In this document: positions 56,529 to 64,000 of the stretch, one piece after another
Position numbering within the stretch: the stretch's first letter is position 1
Layout: each line of letters opens with the position of its first letter
Source: Mammaliicoccus vitulinus
GTDB lineage: Bacteria; Bacillota; Bacilli; Staphylococcales; Staphylococcaceae
Direction of reading: 5' to 3'
DNA length: 64,000 nucleotides
Assembly: GCF_029024305.1 (NCBI RefSeq)
Contig: NZ_CP118974.1
Location: 124,001-188,000 of the forward strand
Made by a program: the position numbers and the translations under genes
The notes under the pieces: model-generated
Seen by the model: the letters and a program-made list of their open reading frames with translations, nothing else
What the model was told of the DNA's origin: nothing
Databases searched by the model: none

Positions 56529-58019
56529 ATGAATTACGTAATTGGCATTGATATCGGTACGAGTGGTTTAAAGTCAATCGTGGTCAATAAAAGCGGTGAG
56601 GTTGTTGACTCACATAGTATTAGCTACAAAACTGAACATCCTAAATCTGGATACAGCGAAATGGATCCTGATGTTTGGTATGAAGCGACATTAGACAGTT
56701 TAAGACATTTATTAAACAAGTTTGATCGACAATCAATTTCTGGTATTAGCTTTTCGGGTCAAATGCATGGCTTAGTCGTGATTGATGAAGATGGAAATAG
56801 TATCAGACCAGCTATTTTATGGAATGATACTCGTACATCTCAAGAAGTGGAGGATATCAAACAAGCGGTTGGTTTAGAAACATTGCTTAAACATACACAA
56901 AATACCGTACTTGAAGGCTTTACACTGCCTAAATTAATATGGCTAAAAAATCATGAACCGGAAAATTATAATAAAATTCATAAGTTTATGTTGCCTAAAG
57001 ATTATGTTGTTTATAAATTGACGGGCAATGTTCACACAGAACCATCAGATGCCGCTGGAACAATTATGTATAACATTAAATCTGAAGCATGGTCTCTGGA
57101 ATTATTAAATCAATTAAATATTGATTCGAATATTTGTCCAGAAGTAATTGGTTCGCATGAGAGCAGTGGTGTATTAACGGATCGCATTAGAGAAAAGCTG
57201 AATATTGACTGGGAAATAAATGTTTATCAAGGCGGAGCGGATAATGCTTGTGGTGCACTCGGTTCAGGTATTACAGATGAAACGAAACAACTTGTAAGCA
57301 TTGGCACATCAGGTGTGGCGCTCTCTATTGAAAATAGTCCGAATTACGAAAATGATGGTAATATGCATTACTTTAGTCATTGTGTACCGAATCAAAAATA
57401 TGTAATGGGCGTGACACTTTCAGCAGGTTATAGTTTAGAGTGGCTCAAACAACTGATCAATACATCTGAAGATTTTAATGTGTTCTTAAAGGATATTTCA
57501 CAATCTAAAATTGGTTCCAATGGATTGATGTATACACCGTATTTATTAGGCGAACGTACGCCATATAATGATGCATCTATTAGGGGTAGCTTTATAGGTT
57601 TAGATGCCAATACGACGCAATTGGATATGAAACGTTCAGTACTTGAAGGTATTACATATTCTATAAATGAAAGTATTGAAATTATGAGAAATAAAGATAT
57701 TGATATTAAAGAAATCGTATCTATCGGCGGTGGCGCTAAGAATGAAGAGTGGCTTCAAATTCAAGCGGATATCTTTAATGTGCCTATTACGACACGAACT
57801 GAAGAACAAGGACCTGCATACGGCGCGGCTATGTTAGCGGCAATGGGTGAACAATGGTTTGACTCATTCGACGATATGAATGAATCTTGGATAAAATATC
57901 GCGGGAAAGTATCGCCAGTTTCAAGTCATTCTGAATCATATCATAAACTATTTAACATTTATAAATTAATTTATACTGCAACTCAGCCAATAACGAAAGA
58001 TTTAACTCAATTTAAATAA
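56529..58019 (+). CDS. xylB: Xylulokinase
   Basis: 496 residues of the FGGY kinase family. N-terminal phosphate loop GIDIGTSGLKS (about 5-15), MHGLVVID, the catalytic aspartate D238 in GGADNACGALG, and SIGGGAKNEEWLQIQAD near 399. Phosphorylates D-xylulose to xylulose-5-phosphate for the pentose phosphate pathway. It begins five bases after the xylA stop with GGAGA in the overlap region. Confidence 0.95.
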   Translation: MNYVIGIDIGTSGLKSIVVNKSGEVVDSHSISYKTEHPKSGYSEMDPDVWYEATLDSLRHLLNKFDRQSISGISFSGQMHGLVVIDEDGNSIRPAILWNDTRTSQEVEDIKQAVGLETLLKHTQNTVLEGFTLPKLIWLKNHEPENYNKIHKFMLPKDYVVYKLTGNVHTEPSDAAGTIMYNIKSEAWSLELLNQLNIDSNICPEVIGSHESSGVLTDRIREKLNIDWEINVYQGGADNACGALGSGITDETKQLVSIGTSGVALSIENSPNYENDGNMHYFSHCVPNQKYVMGVTLSAGYSLEWLKQLINTSEDFNVFLKDISQSKIGSNGLMYTPYLLGERTPYNDASIRGSFIGLDANTTQLDMKRSVLEGITYSINESIEIMRNKDIDIKEIVSIGGGAKNEEWLQIQADIFNVPITTRTEEQGPAYGAAMLAAMGEQWFDSFDDMNESWIKYRGKVSPVSSHSESYHKLFNIYKLIYTATQPITKDLTQFK

Positions 58020-58039
58020 AGAACTAGGGAGATGGGGTA

Positions 58040-59500
58040 ATGAGTAGTTATGATAATAAGAAGTTTATCTTTAAGATTGCATTAATTGCAACGCTTGGTG
58101 GGCTATTATTTGGTTATGATACAGCAGTAATTTCTGGTGCAGAACAATCATTACAAAAATATATTACAGCAGATTATGGTAGCTTCGTTCATGGTATAAC
58201 TGTATCAAGCGCATTAATTGGTTGTATTATCGGTGGACTATTGTCTTCAATTGTTTCAAAAAGGTTAGGACGTAAGAAGTCTTTGCAAGTCGCAGCAATT
58301 CTATTTATAATATCTGCAATTTTATCAGGATATCCAGAGTTTCTATTTTTTGATAGAGGAGAATCGACTCTTGGATTGCTGATTATGTTTAATATTTATC
58401 GTATTATCGGTGGTATTGGAGTAGGTTTAGCTTCTGCAATTTCTCCGATGTATATTAGTGAGATTTCACCATCAGCAATCAGAGGTAGACTCGTATCTTG
58501 GAACCAGTTTGCCATTATATTTGGTATGTTAGTCGTATACTTTGTAAACTATGGTATTACGTTTGGTCAATCCCAAAGTTGGGTTGATTTAATCGGATGG
58601 CGCTATATGTTTATGACAGAAGCCATACCAGCAATTGTATTTTTCGTACTGTTATTCTTAGTACCTGAAACACCAAGGTATTTAATTTTAGCTAATAAAG
58701 ATAAAGAGGCACTTACTGTTCTTAACAAAATTTATTCATCAAAAGAACATGCGAAAAACGTATTAAATGATATTTTAGCTACAAAAAGTAAAACTAAAGA
58801 ACTGAAAGCACCACTATTCAGCTTCGGTAAAACAGTTATTATCATTGGGATATTACTATCAATATTCCAACAATTTATCGGAATAAATGTTGCACTTTAC
58901 TATGCACCGAGAATATTTGAGAACTTAGGCGTAGGCAGCGATGCTTCAATGATGCAAACAGTCGTTATGGGGTTAGTAAATGTAATCTTCACATTAATCG
59001 CGATATTCTATGTAGATAAATTCGGACGTAAACCATTGCTTATTATAGGATCAACAGGAATGGCTATCGGCATGATCGGTATGAGTGTATTAACAGCAAA
59101 CGGTGTATTCGGATTCATTACATTATTATTTATGGTTATTTATACAGCATCATTTATGATGAGTTGGGGTCCAATCATCTGGGTATTACTATCAGAAATA
59201 TTCCCTAATAGAATCAGAAGTGGCGCAATGGCTATTGCCGTAGCCGTACAGTGGTTAGCGAACTTTACAATCACATCAACTTATCCATTCATGATGGATA
59301 TTAGTGGAACAATGACATACGGATTTTATGCAGCAATGAGTATCTTATCAGGCATATTCGTATGGAAATTCATCCCTGAAACAAAAGGTAAAACATTAGA
59401 AGAACTAGAAACAATATGGCAAAAAGATAAAAAGCCAGAAACAAAATCAAATCATGTTGAGCCAGAAGTCTTCGCAGAATCAATACAAGAAAGAAGCTAA
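58040..59500 (+). CDS. xylT: MFS sugar porter, probable D-xylose:H+ symporter (XylE/XylT-like)
   Basis: 486 residues, 12 membrane helices. Sugar porter signatures: GGLLFGYDTAVISGA (about 16-30), RIIGGIGVGLASAISPMYISE (about 120), PETPRYLI (about 206), FQQFIGINVALYYAP and PETKGKTLEELE near the end. It carries free xylose with protons. It follows xylB by 20 bases with GGGAGATGGGG upstream. A strong terminator follows. Glucose or arabinose transport is possible but the operon argues for xylose. Confidence 0.92.
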   Translation: MSSYDNKKFIFKIALIATLGGLLFGYDTAVISGAEQSLQKYITADYGSFVHGITVSSALIGCIIGGLLSSIVSKRLGRKKSLQVAAILFIISAILSGYPEFLFFDRGESTLGLLIMFNIYRIIGGIGVGLASAISPMYISEISPSAIRGRLVSWNQFAIIFGMLVVYFVNYGITFGQSQSWVDLIGWRYMFMTEAIPAIVFFVLLFLVPETPRYLILANKDKEALTVLNKIYSSKEHAKNVLNDILATKSKTKELKAPLFSFGKTVIIIGILLSIFQQFIGINVALYYAPRIFENLGVGSDASMMQTVVMGLVNVIFTLIAIFYVDKFGRKPLLIIGSTGMAIGMIGMSVLTANGVFGFITLLFMVIYTASFMMSWGPIIWVLLSEIFPNRIRSGAMAIAVAVQWLANFTITSTYPFMMDISGTMTYGFYAAMSILSGIFVWKFIPETKGKTLEELETIWQKDKKPETKSNHVEPEVFAESIQERS

Positions 59501-59507
59501 ATATATA

Positions 59508-59560
59508 TAAAACAAAACAACCAGTCACAGTAAATGCGACAGGTTGTTTTTGTTTTATAT
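59508..59560 (+). terminator. Terminator of the xylAB-symporter operon
   Basis: AAAACAAAACAACC (about 59509-59522) pairs with GGTTGTTTTTGTTTT (about 59543-59557) with one mismatch; T tracts are within and after the right arm. Confidence 0.8.
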
Positions 59561-59709
59561 AGATAACGCAAGTTTTTCATTTTAATTTTATAAAATATTC
59601 TAATAATTATTTCAAAATACAATGTGTTTGTTACAATAGAAAAGAATATATATTAAACTAGTATAAATTTATTTGAATAATATATTATAAAATATAAGGA
59701 GTGGTTCTT

Positions 59710-60657
59710 TTGAAAAAGCAGTTCTTTACGGGACTCGTACTATGTTCTTCTTTGACGCTTGTGGGATGTAGTATAAATATCGGTGGTAATTCAGATGATG
59801 AAAAGTCGTCTAACAATGATCAAAAAAGTGAGTCGACGAGTAAACAATCCAATAATGACACTAGTAATGATCAATCAAGCAACAATGAAGATAATAATGA
59901 AAGTGGTATTAAAAACGAATCTAATATAACTGAACAGCAAAGTATAGCGATGGCAATGCTTGAACCTAATTTAGAATCTAAAATTGTTACTGGAGATGAA
60001 TTATTATCCGGGAAATATACTCAAACTTTTGGTGCGGGTGAAAAGCAAGAACAAGATATTGATACTTTAGAGCTTTCTGAAAGTCCACAACTGAATAAGA
60101 TGAAAAATAAACCTGAAGGCATGAAGTTTTATGGCTTGAATGCTTCGAAAGGGAGTTACGCTACGATTGTCGGTGTGAATAAAAAAGAAGTTGTGTATAT
60201 CATGACTCAAAGTGTGATAAACGATTACAATGATATTAAAGATAGTGAAACAACTAAAATCTTAAATATTTCTGATTTATACAGTAAGTATAAAGATAAT
60301 CGAAAAGTAGCAAACGTAGCTAATAAAATTGAGTTTGGTGATTCAATGCCATCAAATGATGACGAAGATACTTCTACTTTAGAAGACGACACTGACACTG
60401 AACAAAGCGATGACTCTGACAGCAGTTCAGAAGAAGTGACGCGTGATAATGTTATAGATAAAGTTGAATCATACGAAGGTGAAACATTAGATACAGACTC
60501 ATATACATTTAAAGAACCAGAAAAAACAGATGAAGGAAAATGGGGATTCTCATTTGAAGATAAAGATGGAAACTTAGCAGGATCTTACACCATTGATGAA
60601 GACGGTGAAGTAACCGAGTACGATGAAGATGGAGAAGAAGTAGGATCAGGATATTAA
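59710..60657 (+). CDS. Lipoprotein with Ser/Asn-rich linker and acidic C-terminal domain
   Basis: About 315 residues from TTG 59710 (AAGGAGTGG upstream). A signal peptide ends at the lipobox LVGC (C at about residue 20). Residues about 25-70 are low-complexity Asp/Ser/Asn/Gln, then a globular domain (about 75-220), an Asp/Ser-rich stretch, and a terminal domain (VIDKVESYEGETLDTDSYTF..., about 250-315) resembling PepSY-like modules. Anchored outside the membrane. No enzyme motif; function unknown. It is monocistronic. Confidence 0.78.
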   Translation: MKKQFFTGLVLCSSLTLVGCSINIGGNSDDEKSSNNDQKSESTSKQSNNDTSNDQSSNNEDNNESGIKNESNITEQQSIAMAMLEPNLESKIVTGDELLSGKYTQTFGAGEKQEQDIDTLELSESPQLNKMKNKPEGMKFYGLNASKGSYATIVGVNKKEVVYIMTQSVINDYNDIKDSETTKILNISDLYSKYKDNRKVANVANKIEFGDSMPSNDDEDTSTLEDDTDTEQSDDSDSSSEEVTRDNVIDKVESYEGETLDTDSYTFKEPEKTDEGKWGFSFEDKDGNLAGSYTIDEDGEVTEYDEDGEEVGSGY

Positions 60658-60670
60658 GATAGAACAATAG

Positions 60671-60892
60671 AGGTTAGGACATATATCCCAACTTAAAATA
60701 AATCACTCAATCCGTTGGCATCATTTTCGGATTGGGTGATTTTATATTTCTAATTTTGTAAAGTGCTGACGCCCGGGGGAATAGTATGAGAGAGAGACTA
60801 CAGGCTCGAACCATACCCCTAGGCAAGCATGCACTTTACAAAATCATTATAGTTGGACATTTATGTCCCAGCCTCTTATTTATATTATATCA
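60671..60892. repeat. Structured dispersed repeat element, copy C
   Basis: AGGTTAGGACATATATCCCAAC, hairpin AATCACTCAATCCG/CGGATTGGGTGATT (one G-U type change), linker TTTATATTTCT, then long-hairpin arms AATTTTGTAAAGTGC (60752-60766) and GCACTTTACAAAATC (60831-60845), ending GGACATTTATGTCC. Same orientation as copy B, opposite to copy A. It fills most of the gap between the lipoprotein and the FadH-like gene. Confidence 0.9.
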
Positions 60893-60970
60893 ATAAAGGT
60901 TTATCCTTTTTTATGTGCGATTTATAACACTTGTTTAATTGTCCTTTATAGCAACTTATTGTACACTATA

Positions 60971-60984
60971 TGTAAGCGCTTACT
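60971..60984. promoter_or_regulatory. Perfect cre site upstream of the FadH-like gene
   Basis: TGTAAGCGCTTACT matches the cre consensus at every position and contains the palindrome GTAAGCGCTTAC. It lies 43 bases before the start codon, so CcpA control of the reductase is likely. Confidence 0.8.
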
Positions 60985-61026
60985 CGATATAGTTATTCAA
61001 ATATAGTAACAATAAGGAGAGTATAT

Positions 61027-61791
61027 ATGAAGGATAAAGTGATAATCGTAACAGGTGGTAGTAGCGGTATGGGGAAAGCAATGGCTAAACGCTTTGCTGC
61101 TGATGGTGCAAAAGTCGTCATTACAGGCCGCTCTTTAGAACGTCTTAAAGAAGCTCAAAAAGATATAGAACAATATGAAGGACAAATTCTTTGTATAGAT
61201 ATGGATGTTCGGAATCCTGAAAGAGTTCAATTTACAGTGGATGAAACGATTAGAACATTCGGTAAAATAGATGGCCTCGTTAATAATGCAGCAGGGAACT
61301 TTTTATGTGCAGCAGAAGATTTATCATTAAATGGTTGGAATTCTGTTATTGATATTGTTTTAAATGGTACTTTTTATTGCTCACAAGCAGTAGGGAAAGA
61401 ATGGATTAAAAGTGGACGTAAAGGTCGTATACTCAATATCGTTGCGACATATTCATGGACAGCTGGCGCAGGTGTTATACATTCAGCAAGTGCTAAAGCT
61501 GGTGTGCTTTCTATGACAAGAACACTTGCAGTTGAATGGGGCACAAAATATGGTATAACCGTTAATGCTATTGCACCAGGACCGATCGATAATACTGGTG
61601 GTGCTAAAAAATTATCGTTGTCAGAAGACGCGCGTCAACAAACGATAGACAGCGTACCTGTTGGAAGAATGGGGCAACCAGAAGAAATTGCAGGGTTAGC
61701 TCGGTTCTTATTCTCTCCAGAAGCGGAATATATTAACGGAGATTGTATCACGATGGACGGCGGACAATGGCTGAATAGAAATCCATTCTAA
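61027..61791 (+). CDS. fadH: Short-chain dehydrogenase, probable 2,4-dienoyl-CoA reductase (FadH/YkuF-like)
   Basis: 254 residues. Cofactor motif TGGSSGMGKA (about 9-18), NNAAGNF (about 88-94), VATYSWTAGAGVIHSASAKAGV with the SDR lysine (about 158), and APGPIDNTGGAKKL, a block characteristic of the Bacillus FadH/peroxisomal dienoyl-CoA reductase subgroup. The usual active-site tyrosine is replaced by serine/alanine context as in that subgroup. It would reduce polyunsaturated fatty acyl-CoA for beta-oxidation. AAGGAGAG precedes the ATG. Confidence 0.85.
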   Translation: MKDKVIIVTGGSSGMGKAMAKRFAADGAKVVITGRSLERLKEAQKDIEQYEGQILCIDMDVRNPERVQFTVDETIRTFGKIDGLVNNAAGNFLCAAEDLSLNGWNSVIDIVLNGTFYCSQAVGKEWIKSGRKGRILNIVATYSWTAGAGVIHSASAKAGVLSMTRTLAVEWGTKYGITVNAIAPGPIDNTGGAKKLSLSEDARQQTIDSVPVGRMGQPEEIAGLARFLFSPEAEYINGDCITMDGGQWLNRNPF

Positions 61792-61796
61792 AATAA

Positions 61797-61846
61797 GCAA
61801 AAGCATTTCATCATTGTTGAAGCTAAGTGATGAAATGCTTTTTTTC
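61797..61846 (+). terminator. Terminator after the FadH-like gene
   Basis: AAAAGCATTTCATCA (about 61799-61813) pairs with TGATGAAATGCTTTT (about 61828-61842), then T. The next 170 bases are AT-rich and hold the promoter of the protease gene. Confidence 0.87.
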
Positions 61847-62018
61847 GTTGTATAGAGCTGACGACAAGTCAATATCATGCGACTTACGAATGATATGATG
61901 CTGTATTATTTTGATATACTAAATATAAAAAATTAGAATTTTTAGAATTCTTGATACTATTTTATGGTAAATTGTATATAATATATTTAGATTAGATAAA
62001 TAAGGGGGATTTTATACA

Positions 62019-64000
62019 GTGCGTTTATTTTTAAAGAAATTATCAATTGCTTCATTGAGTGCTCTAATTGCATTGCCTGCTTTTGCTTCTCAAGCATCTG
62101 CAAATAGTGTTGCTCCGAATGAAGATCGTTTGCTTGAAACGTTAGAAAAAGAAGGGGTTATTGAGTCTGCGAATACGCCTGAACAGAAAGATGAAAAGTT
62201 AAAGCAATATATGGACGGTAAGGGTGAACAGTATCGTCAGAAATACATACCTAATAAGGGACTTTTTGATAAGAAGTATAACAAGGGAAATAACGGTAAG
62301 CGTCTAGGTCAATTGAATAAGAACAAAAAAGAAATGTATAAGAAAGAGAATAATGGTAAACGCGTAGATAAAGTTCAAGAAGAAAAATATAGCGGCAAAG
62401 TACGTAAAGATAAAGTGTTAGTGCTTGCTATGGAATTTCCAGACTATCCTAATAGCTCTATCACGAAAGATGAGACGGATATGTATTATGATGAATATCC
62501 GATTTCACATTTTCAAGATATGGTGTTTGGAGAAAATGGTTATGAAGGTCCAAATGGTAAGAACTTAATGAGTATGAAACAATATTATCAAAATCAATCT
62601 GGCGGCAGTTATGATGTCGATGGTCAAGTACACGGTTGGTACAAAGCTAAACATCCTGCAAGCTACTATGGAGGAAACGTACCAGATGAAAGTGGCAGTG
62701 ACGGTAAGCCAAAAGAATTGATTCAAGAAGCTTTAGAACAAGCTGCAAATGATTCGAGTATAAACTTAAGTGACTACGATCAATGGGATCGTGACGATAT
62801 AGATGGTGATGGTGTTTATGATGAGAAAGATGGTATTATTGATCACATTATGATTGTACACTCTGGTCCTGGCGAAGAAGCTGGTGGTGGTAAATTAGGT
62901 ACAGATGCAATTTGGTCACATAGATGGTCGCTTGATTTCGATGAACAAGGTGAACCATATACAATTCCGGGTACAGATTCAGGTCTTGACCAATTTGATG
63001 GTAAATTAGCAGCTATCGATTACACAGTTCAACCTGAAGATGGTGCTGCCGGTGTATTCTCTCATGAATACGGTCATGATTTAGGTTTACCAGATGAATA
63101 CGACACGGAATATTCAGGAAAAGGTGAACCAGTGTCATTCTGGTCAATTATGTCTTCGGGTAGTTGGGCAGGTGCGATTCCAGGTACTGAACCAACAGGA
63201 TTTGATCCTTACATGAAAGAAATGCTTCAACAACAACATGGTGGTAACTGGCAAACAGGTAGTGAAATAGATGCATCTGAAATTAATGGCGAAACATCTG
63301 AATTAATAGATGAAGCAACAACGAAAGGTACGAACAGTGATGCTATAAAAGTTAAATTACCAGCTAAATCAACGTTGATACAAAAGCCAGCTCAAGGAGA
63401 GAAAGCTTATTGGAGTGGCGCAGATGATGATTCTCAACACGCGATGGCAACTTCTTTAGATTTAACGTCAGCTAAGACAAGTGAATTAAACTTCAAAACT
63501 TGGTACGACATTGAACAAGGATTTGACTATGCCTACGTTCAAGTGTCTACAGATGACGGTCAAAACTGGGAAAACATAAAAGGCAGTATTACGAATAACG
63601 ATGATCCACAAGGAAGCGGACAAAACCAAGGTAACGGTATAGATGGTAAGTCTGATGGATATGTAGATGCGAAATTCGATTTATCAAAATACGATGGTAA
63701 AAAAGTTAAATTAAGATTTTTATATGTAACGGATAAATATGAAACAAATCCTGGTTGGTTTATCGACCAAATTAAAGTGTCATCAAATGATGGTAAAGCC
63801 ATTTTAAGTGATGATGCTGAAAGTGATTCTAAATTTGAATTACAAGGATTTGAACAAAGTGATGGTAATAGATATGACGATAACTATTATTTATTACAAT
63901 GGAGAAACTTCACTGGTCCTGATAAAGGCTTGCAAAATATTAAACGCGGTGGCGGAACGATGTCTTATAACAAAGGTTTAACAGTTTGGTATGTAGACAA
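62019..64000 (+). CDS. Immune inhibitor A-type M6 metalloprotease, secreted; C-terminus beyond right edge
   Basis: Open frame of at least 660 codons from GTG 62019, with AAGGGGG ten bases upstream. A signal peptide (about 1-30, ending ASQASA) is followed by a propeptide-like basic region, then the M6 domain. The zinc site HEYGHDLGLPDEYD begins at H349 with catalytic E350 and H353. DIDGDGVYDEKDG (near 266) looks like a calcium loop. A jelly-roll region follows. Relatives (InhA of Bacillus) degrade host antimicrobial proteins and other secreted proteins. The gene continues past the window. Confidence 0.92.
   Translation, partial: MRLFLKKLSIASLSALIALPAFASQASANSVAPNEDRLLETLEKEGVIESANTPEQKDEKLKQYMDGKGEQYRQKYIPNKGLFDKKYNKGNNGKRLGQLNKNKKEMYKKENNGKRVDKVQEEKYSGKVRKDKVLVLAMEFPDYPNSSITKDETDMYYDEYPISHFQDMVFGENGYEGPNGKNLMSMKQYYQNQSGGSYDVDGQVHGWYKAKHPASYYGGNVPDESGSDGKPKELIQEALEQAANDSSINLSDYDQWDRDDIDGDGVYDEKDGIIDHIMIVHSGPGEEAGGGKLGTDAIWSHRWSLDFDEQGEPYTIPGTDSGLDQFDGKLAAIDYTVQPEDGAAGVFSHEYGHDLGLPDEYDTEYSGKGEPVSFWSIMSSGSWAGAIPGTEPTGFDPYMKEMLQQQHGGNWQTGSEIDASEINGETSELIDEATTKGTNSDAIKVKLPAKSTLIQKPAQGEKAYWSGADDDSQHAMATSLDLTSAKTSELNFKTWYDIEQGFDYAYVQVSTDDGQNWENIKGSITNNDDPQGSGQNQGNGIDGKSDGYVDAKFDLSKYDGKKVKLRFLYVTDKYETNPGWFIDQIKVSSNDGKAILSDDAESDSKFELQGFEQSDGNRYDDNYYLLQWRNFTGPDKGLQNIKRGGGTMSYNKGLTVWYVD

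Overview
The window is low-GC Firmicute DNA that reads as chromosome from the Staphylococcaceae. It most likely comes from the Mammaliicoccus (former Staphylococcus sciuri) group. The clues are a class II HMG-CoA reductase mevalonate cluster, a staphyloferrin A-type siderophore island with Fur boxes, CcpA cre sites, a xylose operon, and a 22-residue peptide almost identical to PSM-mec. No rRNA, tRNA, CRISPR array or prophage was seen. One intact IS3/IS150-type insertion sequence is present.

Layout. 1-2.3 kb: a four-carbon sugar-acid operon (OtnK-like kinase, running off the left edge, and LtnD-like dehydrogenase) with a divergent GntR regulator, then a zinc alcohol dehydrogenase. 3.6-7.9 kb: a beta-glucoside PTS operon under a LicT/BglG antiterminator, with the RAT/terminator switch visible. 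8-11 kb: TDT transporter, a 29-residue membrane peptide, DUF805 protein, and a DUF488 gene broken by an in-frame stop. 11.1-16 kb: a xyloside cluster of GH120 beta-xylosidase, GPH symporter and XylR-type ROK regulator. 16.5-20.1 kb: a stable-looking sRNA, then a PLD-helicase-DUF3427 protein with a NUDIX partner. 20.3-25.8 kb: malate two-component system, 2HCT transporter and malic enzyme. 25.8-28.7 kb: LysR/DUF4865 pair, MazEF-like module, an anchored hypothetical protein. 28.8-34.1 kb: an unfamiliar PTS + M81 + M24 + DeoR cluster. 34.1-43.0 kb: Hts-type uptake and Sfa-type synthesis genes, all on the minus strand. 43.4-47.4 kb: SDR, TspO, IS element, BrnQ.

47.7-59.5 kb is the most notable part. 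The gene order thiolase-mvaA / mvaS-ugpQ-maoC-(gap)-psm-mec-xylR-xylA-xylB-xylose symporter is the gene order that flanks mecA-mecR1-mecI in class A mec complexes of SCCmec and in the native mec loci of the sciuri group. Here maoC and the psm-mec homologue are separated by only about 0.4 kb and there is no mecA, mecR1 or mecI. The window therefore looks like a mec-less version of the chromosomal locus from which SCCmec flanks were derived. 59.7-64 kb: lipoprotein, FadH-like reductase, and an InhA-type M6 protease running off the right edge.

Two systems link distant parts of the window. The GH120/xyloside operon and the xylAB operon carry nearly identical operators (GTTAGTTT-N7-AAACTAAC), a cre site over the -35, and each has its own ROK regulator, so xyloside import, hydrolysis and xylose catabolism look like one regulon. 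Two intergenic repeat families recur: strict 40-bp tandem arrays (three loci) and a structured dispersed element with a covarying long hairpin (four loci).
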